NCBI GenBank assembly: GCA_045595785.1
Contig: JAZOBE010000030.1
Coordinates: forward strand, 1-36,886
Direction of reading: 5' to 3'
Length of the DNA: 36,886 bases
Source: SFLA01 sp045595785
Lineage (GTDB): Bacteria > Bacillota > Clostridia > Oscillospirales > CAG-382
Numbering within the stretch: position 1 is the first letter of the stretch; the number at the start of each line of letters is the position of its first letter. The position numbers and the translations under genes are program-made. Positions 31,488 to 36,886 of this stretch are shown here, in pieces. The notes beneath the pieces were generated by a model. That model searched no databases, was not told the DNA's origin, and was given only the letters and a program-made list of their open reading frames with translations.

Positions 31488-31943
31488 ATGACAAAAACAA
31501 AAAAGATTATTACATTTTTCCTTGTTGGCGTTCTTGTTGCCGTCACAGCAATTGTCTTTGCGTTTATCTCTTGGAATTCGGTTATACTTAAAGGCTTTGA
31601 GACCGTTTTTGAATTATCGGTGAAAGGCGAAAGCATTGAGGTGCTGGACACACAGTCGGTTTACGGAAAGCTTAACGGAAACGGCAACGGAATAAACTAT
31701 TTTTCCGCAATATTGGTGAAAGCCGACGAGGACGAAGTCAAGTCGCTTGTGGAGACCCTTGACGACAAGTTCGAAGTGGCAACTTATTACCTGCAAGAAG
31801 GCACGGAAATATACACCGACTACAACGCACACGCCCGCCTTGAATTCGATTTTCCCCTCGAAGCGGGAAAAAGCTATTATACGATTTACGTGTATCAATC
31901 CAAAATAGCGGGCAGTAATTATGCCGACCCGAGAGGACATTGA
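31488..31943 (+). CDS. Membrane-anchored hypothetical protein
   Basis: The 151-residue product has one N-terminal membrane helix or uncleaved signal (about residues 8-30, IITFFLVGVLVAVTAIVFAF) and an extracytoplasmic domain of beta character with no recognised motif. I chose ATG 31488 because GGAGGG lies six bases upstream; the ATG two codons earlier is too close. It is a lone plus-strand gene between two minus-strand units, with its own promoter-like sequence and a downstream hairpin with T tract. Function unknown. Confidence 0.7.
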   Translation: MTKTKKIITFFLVGVLVAVTAIVFAFISWNSVILKGFETVFELSVKGESIEVLDTQSVYGKLNGNGNGINYFSAILVKADEDEVKSLVETLDDKFEVATYYLQEGTEIYTDYNAHARLEFDFPLEAGKSYYTIYVYQSKIAGSNYADPRGH

Positions 31944-31965
31944 TATCCACCCAAAAAATAATCAT

Positions 31966-32004
31966 CCCAAGAAGCCTTGCGGATTCTTGGGGTGAAACTT
32001 TTTT
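31966..32004. terminator. Bidirectional terminator and dispersed hairpin element, copy B
   Basis: CCCAAGAAGCC (31966-31976) pairs with GGATTCTTGGG (31981-31991) with one G-T wobble, then GTGAAACTTTTTT. The minus strand continues into TGATTATTTTTT. It ends both the plus-strand gene and the convergent M20 gene. Its core is the same as the element at 4352-4383. Confidence 0.75.
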
Positions 32005-33139
32005 ACCCTACAATATACGCGGCGATGATCTTTGCGCTGTCTGAAACAGAGGGGATATCTATCCATTCGTCGGTAGTATGGTAATCGCCTCCGAGGGGGC
32101 CCATATCGTCAACGGTGGGGATACCCGCGATGGTGGTATACGCCGCGTCCGAACCGCCGGTTACCGAATTTTCCTCAAATTCGCCCAAGCCGTATTTACG
32201 GGAGCAAGAAAGTATATCCTCAAACAGCTTTGCGTTTTTCTCGGTACGCTCCATAGGAGGACGGGAGGATACCTTGGTGGTTACCGTATGAGTGTTTTCC
32301 ACGTAAACGGTGTTGCCCACGTCAAAGAGATTCTTTTCCGCTTCCTCTATATCCTTTTCAGTACGGATGCGGATATCCATAAACACGCTGCAGTTTGCGG
32401 GAACGGTATTCATAACAGTGCCGCCCTGAATGATGCCGCAGTTGTAGGTAATACCGTCTACACGGGACTTTTCCTCGATAGCCAGTACCTTGTGGGCGGC
32501 TTCTTTTATTGCAGACGCGCCGCCGAAATATGTGCCTGCGTGGACGGGAATACCGGTTATATCGTATCTGTATCTCAAAATTCCTTTGCGGGCAGTGGTT
32601 ATCTTGCCTTTAATTCTTCCCTCAAGGTTGAAAAACGCTCTTGCGCCCTTTGCTTCAGCGCACATAAACTCAATGGTCTTGAGCCCCGAGGAGAGAGACT
32701 GCACCTCTTCGTCGCTTTGGAGAATAATCTTCACGGGAGAATCAACATATCCGCAGTTTTTAAGTGCTTCCATAAGCAAAAAGCCCACGGCGATACCGCC
32801 CTTGCAATCGTAGACACCGGGACCGATAAGCTTATCCCCTTCCCTGCTGATGCCGAAAAGTCCATCGGGATGGACGGTATCCATATGTGCAGAAACGCAC
32901 ACGGCTTCTCCCGATGCATCGGGGTTAAGAGTTGCGGACATTACGTTGCCCGAGCCTTGTATCTGCTCCACCTTAACGGCATACCCCATGTCTGCAGCGA
33001 AGCGCGCGCAGAAATCGCACACGGCATCAACTCCCTTTTTATTATCCGATTTGCTGGAGATATTGCAGATATCTATGAGAAAAGAAATATACTTTTCGTT
33101 TAATCTTTCACATTCGTTAAATAGCTTTTCCATATTCAT
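32003..33139 (-). CDS. M20-family metallopeptidase, carboxypeptidase G2-like
   Basis: The 378-residue product is a dinuclear-zinc M20 peptidase without signal peptide, acting in the cytoplasm on small peptides or acylated amino acids. Metal and catalytic residues are visible: SAHMDTVHP (His and catalytic Asp), VYDCKGG (bridging Asp), QSDEEVQS (catalytic Glu), NLEGR and the late DYHTTDEWID histidine. A lid/dimerisation domain (about residues 180-290, with GIPVHAG) is present. ATG 33139 has GGCGGTGTG upstream. Substrate is not predictable; glutamate carboxypeptidase is the nearest functional group. Confidence 0.88.
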   Translation of the reverse strand: MNMEKLFNECERLNEKYISFLIDICNISSKSDNKKGVDAVCDFCARFAADMGYAVKVEQIQGSGNVMSATLNPDASGEAVCVSAHMDTVHPDGLFGISREGDKLIGPGVYDCKGGIAVGFLLMEALKNCGYVDSPVKIILQSDEEVQSLSSGLKTIEFMCAEAKGARAFFNLEGRIKGKITTARKGILRYRYDITGIPVHAGTYFGGASAIKEAAHKVLAIEEKSRVDGITYNCGIIQGGTVMNTVPANCSVFMDIRIRTEKDIEEAEKNLFDVGNTVYVENTHTVTTKVSSRPPMERTEKNAKLFEDILSCSRKYGLGEFEENSVTGGSDAAYTTIAGIPTVDDMGPLGGDYHTTDEWIDIPSVSDSAKIIAAYIVG

Positions 33140-33169
33140 AAAACACACCGCCGTCAACACGTTTTTAAC

Positions 33170-33178
33170 AGTATATCA
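33170..33178 (-). promoter_or_regulatory. Possible extended -10 promoter of the M20 peptidase
   Basis: The minus strand reads TGATATACT, an extended -10 (TGnTATACT), about 30 bases before the ATG. No convincing -35 is visible. Confidence 0.4.
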
Positions 33179-33187
33179 CAATTAAAC

Positions 33188-33219
33188 AAAAAAGTACACT
33201 CTTTCCTAAAAGAGTGTAC
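33188..33219 (-). terminator. Intrinsic terminator of the amino-acid ABC transporter operon
   Basis: A perfect 10-bp stem, GTACACTCTT (33194-33203) / AAGAGTGTAC (33210-33219), is followed on the minus strand by TTTTTTG. It lies just after the ATPase stop at 33228. Confidence 0.85.
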
Positions 33220-33227
33220 CTTGTTTT

Positions 33228-33950
33228 TTATAAAATTTTGGAAAGGAATTCCTTAACACGGGGATTTTTCGGATTTTCGAAAAACTCCTCCGGCGGTGCA
33301 TCCTCAAGGATATGTCCCTCGTCCATAAACAATACTCGGGTAGCGGCTTCACGGGCAAACGCCATTTCGTGGGTGACCACCACCATGGTCATATTGTTTT
33401 CCGCCAGCTCACGCATAACCTCCAGCACCTCTCCTACCATCTCGGGGTCGAGTGCAGAGGTAGGCTCGACAAAGAGCATAACGTCAGGGTCCATTGCCAG
33501 CGCACGGACAATAGCGATACGCTGTTTCTGACCGCCGGAAAGCTGTGCGGGATATACGTCTGCTTTGTCCGACAGATCAACACGAGCAAGCAGCTGTAAC
33601 GCTTTCTCTTTCGCTTCCTGCTTTGTGCATTTTTTGGTCATTACAGGGGCAAGAGTAATATTTTCAAGCACGGTTTTGTGAGGGAACAAATTGAAGTTCT
33701 GGAAAACCATTCCCATACGGCGGCGGATAATATTAAGATTACACTTTTTGTCGGTTATATCGGTTCCGTCAAAAATAATATTGCCGCCCGTAGGTACTTC
33801 AAGCATATTGAGGCAACGGAGAAGCGTGGATTTACCGCTTCCCGAGGGACCGATGATTACCACCTTTTCACCGCGCTGTATCTCAAGATCAATATTCTTA
33901 AGAACTTGAAGAGAGCCGAAATTCTTTGAAAGGTTTTTAACGCTTATCAC
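33228..33950 (-). CDS. Polar amino-acid ABC transporter ATPase with altered Walker B
   Basis: The 240-residue GlnQ/HisP-type ATPase energises uptake through the permease encoded just upstream. It has Walker A GPSGSGKST, the Q-loop (VFQNFNLFPH), signature LSGGQKQR and the H-loop (VVVTHEM). The Walker B, normally ending LFDEP, reads VMLFVEPTSALDPE: the magnesium-contacting Asp is Val (codon GTC, 33468-33470) while the catalytic Glu remains. This could impair hydrolysis or be a sequence error. GTG 33950 is chosen because AAAGGAGG lies ten bases upstream. It overlaps the permease gene by 14 bases. Confidence 0.92.
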   Translation of the reverse strand: MISVKNLSKNFGSLQVLKNIDLEIQRGEKVVIIGPSGSGKSTLLRCLNMLEVPTGGNIIFDGTDITDKKCNLNIIRRRMGMVFQNFNLFPHKTVLENITLAPVMTKKCTKQEAKEKALQLLARVDLSDKADVYPAQLSGGQKQRIAIVRALAMDPDVMLFVEPTSALDPEMVGEVLEVMRELAENNMTMVVVTHEMAFAREAATRVLFMDEGHILEDAPPEEFFENPKNPRVKEFLSKIL

Positions 33951-34644
33951 TTTGGCGCAGCCTCCTTTCAAGTATTCCCAGAAGCTTGGTAAGTCCCATT
34001 ACTATTACCAGATATATTGCGGCAATAGCCAACAAGGGCCAAAAGGCGGAAAACGTGCGGGATTTTATAATGGCGTGAGACTTTGTAAGGTCAACCAAGC
34101 CGATATATCCTACAACCGATGTTTCCTTAAGCAGAGTGATCATTTCATTGCCCAAGGCAGGAAGTGCGTTCTTTATTGCCTGAGGCAGTATGATACGGGA
34201 CATTGTCTGCGAAGAAGAAAGTCCAAGACTTCTTCCGGCTTCTGTCTGACCGATATCGATGGACAAGATACCCGAACGGAATATCTCGGAAACGTACGCA
34301 CCGGAATTTATGCCGAAGCATATGATGGCAGAAACGGCAGGCGGTATATTACGGGCCGAAGCAAACACGACGTAATATATAATAAGCAGCTGAACCATTA
34401 CCGGCGTTCCGCGTATTACGGTTACGTATATATCGCAAATAACGGTAAGTATATTTTTCTTGCCACTTCTGACTGAGTTTGCACGAACAAGACCTACCAA
34501 AAAGCCAATTATTACACCGATGAGTGCGGCGCAAACGGTAACGTAGACAGTGACCCACAAGCCATCTGCCAAAAACTTCCAACGGTCGGCTTCAATAAAA
34601 TTCTCATAAAAGCCGTCCGCTATAGAACGGAAAAAATCTGCCAT
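33937..34644 (-). CDS. Polar amino-acid ABC transporter permease
   Basis: The 235-residue product is a HisM/GlnP-type membrane subunit with about five helices (first around residues 30-52, GLWVTVYVTVCAALIGVIIG). The conserved inner loop that docks the ATPase is visible (EAGRSLGLSSSQTMSRIILPQAIK in two parts, EAGRSLGLS and IILPQAIKNALPALGNE). RGTPVMVQL is the usual N-terminal-half motif. It lies six bases after the binding-protein stop and overlaps the ATPase, completing a three-gene importer. The substrate is a polar amino acid; which one cannot be read. Confidence 0.93.
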   Translation of the reverse strand: MADFFRSIADGFYENFIEADRWKFLADGLWVTVYVTVCAALIGVIIGFLVGLVRANSVRSGKKNILTVICDIYVTVIRGTPVMVQLLIIYYVVFASARNIPPAVSAIICFGINSGAYVSEIFRSGILSIDIGQTEAGRSLGLSSSQTMSRIILPQAIKNALPALGNEMITLLKETSVVGYIGLVDLTKSHAIIKSRTFSAFWPLLAIAAIYLVIVMGLTKLLGILERRLRQSDKR

Positions 34645-34650
34645 TGTTAA

Positions 34651-35409
34651 TTAGTTCTCTTTGATATACTTATCGATAATAGCCTGAAGTGCGCCGCTCT
34701 TTTCAAGTGCATCCAGAGCCTCGTTTATCTTTGCGGTAAGCTCGGTATTGCCTTTTGCGATACACATAGCGTACTCTTCATAAGTATACTCTTCGTCGAT
34801 GATGATAAGGTTATCATACTTTTCGATATACTTCTTCGCAGGCTCGTTATCAATAATAACAGCGTTGATCTTGCCCTGAGAAAGAGCGAGAACTGCTTCT
34901 GTACCGCTATCGTACTGAACTACTTCACCGATAGTATCGTCGTCGGAAGCGTAGATATCGCCGGTGGTGCCGGTCTGTACGCCGACCTTCTTACCTGCAA
35001 GGTCTGAAACGCCACTGATGCCGGAATCGGAAGCGGTGATAACTACCTGCTTACCGGTAGCATAAGTATCGGAAAAGTCAACGTTTTCAAGTCTGTCTTC
35101 GGTAACGGTCATGCCTGCGATACCGAGATCTGCTTTACCGGTGCTTACGGAGGTAATGATAGCATCGAACTCGATGTTCATTATCTCAACCTCAAGACCG
35201 AGATATTCACCTACAGCCTTGATTATATCTATATCGATACCTGCGTAAGAACCGTCGTCTTCGATATATTCATAGGGCGGGAAGGTTGCGTTGGTTGCAA
35301 CTACCAGCTTACCGGATGCTTCAATATCTTCATAAGGTCTGAAGGAGGCACATCCTGCAAAAGACAGTACCATTACGGCACAAAGAATAAATGCGAGCAA
35401 TTTTTTCAT
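34651..35409 (-). CDS. Amino-acid ABC transporter solute-binding lipoprotein
   Basis: The 252-residue product is a family 3 periplasmic-type binding protein, here lipid-anchored: signal MKKLLAFILCAVMVLSFAGC with lipobox FAGC. The mature fold shows LVVATNATFPPYEYIEDDG, GIDIDIIKAVGEYLG, GMTVTEDRLENVDFS and KKVGVQTGTTGD. The Arg in TEDR and the Asp in IIDNEP typically hold the ligand's carboxyl and amino groups. ATGGAGGAAAC precedes the ATG. It is the first gene of the importer operon. Confidence 0.93.
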   Translation of the reverse strand: MKKLLAFILCAVMVLSFAGCASFRPYEDIEASGKLVVATNATFPPYEYIEDDGSYAGIDIDIIKAVGEYLGLEVEIMNIEFDAIITSVSTGKADLGIAGMTVTEDRLENVDFSDTYATGKQVVITASDSGISGVSDLAGKKVGVQTGTTGDIYASDDDTIGEVVQYDSGTEAVLALSQGKINAVIIDNEPAKKYIEKYDNLIIIDEEYTYEEYAMCIAKGNTELTAKINEALDALEKSGALQAIIDKYIKEN

Positions 35410-35444
35410 TTTCTGTTTCCTCCATAAAAAATGTTAGTGAATAC

Positions 35445-35472
35445 ATTATACTACCTTTTTTACAGAAATCAA
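35445..35472 (-). promoter_or_regulatory. Promoter of the amino-acid ABC transporter operon
   Basis: On the minus strand TTGATT (35467-35472) and an exact TATAAT (35445-35450) are 16 bases apart, about 35 bases before the binding-protein start. Confidence 0.7.
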
Positions 35473-35530
35473 GTGGTTTTATGCACAAAAGCGGATAATT
35501 TTCATATTTGTGAATATTTTTACGAATAAA

Positions 35531-35561
35531 ATACAAAACCGAGTGGTTGTAGCCCCTCGGT
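35531..35561 (-). terminator. Probable terminator of the YbaK gene
   Basis: ACCGAG (35538-35543) pairs with CTCGGT (35556-35561), and the minus strand continues TTTGTATTTT. The stem is short, so confidence is moderate. Confidence 0.5.
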
Positions 35562-35572
35562 CTTTTCTTATT

Positions 35573-36043
35573 TTATATAGTTTCCTTGCAAACGTCCACC
35601 CAACCCAAAGGCTCGGATGCTTTTTCCAATTCAGCGAGAGTGAGCTTTACTGCGCTGGAAGCGTTACCGCAAGCAGGATATACTACCTGAAACCGCTTTA
35701 AGGAAACGTCCAGATATACCTTAACGCCGTTCTTTATTCCGAAGGGACAAACTCCGCCTACGGCGTGGCCTACAAGATCTTCAACTTGTTCAAAGGAAAG
35801 CATTTTTGCTTTGGTATGAAACGCGGCTTTGAACTTACCGTTGTCTATTCTTCCGTCACCTGCCGCGACGATAAGCACGGGAGAATCGTCAACAAGGAAG
35901 GAAAGTGTTTTTGCGATCTCCGCTCCGTCACAGCCGATAGCCTCAGCCGCCTCCGCAACGGTAGCAGAGGAAACCTCAAAAAACATTATCTTATCTTCAA
36001 GCCCGTATTTTTTGAGATGGGCAACAGCGTTTTGTACAGACAT
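35573..36043 (-). CDS. YbaK/EbsC-family aminoacyl-tRNA deacylase
   Basis: This family hydrolyses mischarged tRNA, for example Cys-tRNA-Pro, or related aminoacyl-tRNAs. The 156-residue product has the fold markers: SSATVAEAAEAIGCDGAEIAKTL at the start, the central KFKAAF and KMLSFEQVEDLVGHAVGGVCPFG, and the late CGNASSAVKLTLAELEK. The family's substrate-binding lysine probably lies in IAKTLSF. ATG 36043 has AGGAG at good spacing. Exact tRNA specificity is unknown. It is monocistronic with its own promoter. Confidence 0.9.
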   Translation of the reverse strand: MSVQNAVAHLKKYGLEDKIMFFEVSSATVAEAAEAIGCDGAEIAKTLSFLVDDSPVLIVAAGDGRIDNGKFKAAFHTKAKMLSFEQVEDLVGHAVGGVCPFGIKNGVKVYLDVSLKRFQVVYPACGNASSAVKLTLAELEKASEPLGWVDVCKETI

Positions 36044-36071
36044 AACAAGCTCCTGAAAAACCTTTTGCCGC

Positions 36072-36100
36072 ATTATACCACACTGTACGGTAAATGTAAA
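36072..36100 (-). promoter_or_regulatory. Promoter of the YbaK gene
   Basis: On the minus strand TTTACA (36095-36100) and an exact TATAAT (36072-36077) are separated by 17 bases, about 28 bases before the ATG. Confidence 0.7.
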
Positions 36101-36102
36101 TA

Positions 36103-36131
36103 GCCCCGAGAGGTCTTATGCTTCTCGGGGC
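36103..36131 (-). terminator. Hairpin downstream of the XRE/zinc-ribbon gene
   Basis: GCCCCGAGA (36103-36111) and TCTCGGGGC (36123-36131) form a 9-bp GC-rich stem just past the gene ending at 36148. The T tract is poor on both strands, so terminator function is likely only by position. Confidence 0.45.
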
Positions 36132-36147
36132 GCGGCAAAATTAAAAC

Positions 36148-36756
36148 TTATTTTTTTATTACTTTTTTGCACCACGTGCGCTTGTTGCATTTTGGACACT
36201 TCAAGTAACGGGTAGTTCCGCTGTGCATTGCCCACAGTGCTTCCGAATAAGTAGGCACAATATCGTGGCCGCAATTTTTGCACTTGTAAGCTCCCACGCT
36301 TACTTCAAGCTTTAACGCATAAAAGCACGGTATCAGGAAGACCACGCAGAGCGTGAGTATTGCAACGAGCATCCAAGGGCTCTCGGGCATAAACAACGCG
36401 ATGAGCGCGAGACCTCCGAGCAATCCAATGATACTTACTGCCATGATTATCCACATCGCAGTCCAAATTGTTTTGTTTTTCTTCTCCAATTCCTTTGCCA
36501 TTTCAAGTAAGAGTTGTTCGTTTTTTTGATTGTTGTTTTCCATATTGATTTCCTCCCCTGTTAATAAATCGTTTACGGTAATCTTCAAAATATCACACAA
36601 TTCAAGCATGATGGAAGAATCCGGCAGGCTTTTTCCTGTTTCCCATTTGGACACTGCTCTATCTGTAATACTCAGTTTTTCCGCAAGCTGTGCCTGAGTG
36701 AGTCCCAAAGCTTTTCTACGCTCGGCAATAAATATTCCTATTTTCGCCTGATCCAT
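36148..36756 (-). CDS. XRE-family membrane regulator with C-terminal zinc ribbon
   Basis: The 202-residue product has three parts. A Cro/CI helix-turn-helix spans about residues 6-62 (FIAERRKALGLTQAQLAEKL, TDRAVSKWETGKSLPD). Two membrane helices lie at about 98-122 and 128-147. A C-terminal zinc ribbon has CxxC pairs at about 159-162 and 187-190. Membrane-tethered XRE proteins of this build are common in Clostridia; signal and targets are unknown. ATG 36756 has AAAGGAGGAG four bases upstream. No clear promoter is visible between it and the window end. Confidence 0.86.
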   Translation of the reverse strand: MDQAKIGIFIAERRKALGLTQAQLAEKLSITDRAVSKWETGKSLPDSSIMLELCDILKITVNDLLTGEEINMENNNQKNEQLLLEMAKELEKKNKTIWTAMWIIMAVSIIGLLGGLALIALFMPESPWMLVAILTLCVVFLIPCFYALKLEVSVGAYKCKNCGHDIVPTYSEALWAMHSGTTRYLKCPKCNKRTWCKKVIKK

Positions 36757-36886
36757 GAAACTCCTCCTTTCAAGGTGATGATACACCGCTTTTTATTAAA
36801 AATCCACACACCGCAGGTTGAATGGGGAGATATCAACTGACGGTAGATGGAGATATATATACTATTTTACCACATATTTAATAAAA

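Overview
The window looks like chromosomal DNA from an anaerobic low-to-mid GC Gram-positive of the class Clostridia (Oscillospiraceae-like). Evidence: Firmicute-style ribosome binding sites (AAAGGAGG), sigma-A promoters with near-consensus TTGACA/TATAAT boxes and 17-bp spacers, an L10-leader attenuator, many lipoproteins, TTG/GTG starts, and a parA-parB-serS block typical of origin-proximal Firmicute DNA. No phage, IS, CRISPR, rRNA or tRNA genes were seen. The organism assignment is inference.

Layout. (1) 1-3240, plus strand: secE (cut by the window edge), nusG, rplK, rplA, then a separately promoted, leader-controlled rplJ-rplL unit. (2) 3257-4135: a lipoprotein with a toroid-like repeat, then a roughly 380-bp gene-free stretch made of palindromic modules. 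(3) 4553-14032, minus strand: class II fructose-bisphosphate aldolase, four paralogous sugar-type solute-binding lipoproteins in two tandem pairs with no permease nearby, dUTPase, and deoC-deoD. (4) 14257-18030, minus strand: a tight three-gene operon of ATP-grasp ligase, Asp/Glu racemase and asparagine synthase. Its content matches the known D-Asp ligase / aspartate racemase / AsnH pathway for a D-Asp or D-Asn peptidoglycan cross-bridge. (5) 18219-20257: a GLUG-like lipoprotein with a 20-fold Glu-Pro tract behind a structured leader, a 23-codon membrane microprotein, and a 76-codon unknown gene, the last two separated by a palindrome. (6) 20333-27695, plus strand: an almost gapless run of parA, parB, serS, a membrane protein, a MORN-repeat membrane protein, a TIM-barrel sugar isomerase, lnt and an esterase. 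(7) 27701-27953: five tandem terminator-like hairpins plus a bidirectional terminator. (8) 27962-36756: mostly minus-strand housekeeping and regulatory genes: XRE regulator, aspartate kinase with a YigZ protein, M20 peptidase, a complete polar amino-acid ABC transporter, a YbaK deacylase and an XRE/zinc-ribbon membrane regulator. A small plus-strand membrane protein lies among them.

The items most worth follow-up are the cross-bridge operon, the orphan solute-binding protein cluster beside deoxynucleoside genes, two promoter-proximal leaders with strong hairpins, the tandem hairpin array and its dispersed relatives, and an amino-acid transporter ATPase whose Walker B aspartate reads as valine. 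Identifications rest on motif recognition by eye; no database search was run.
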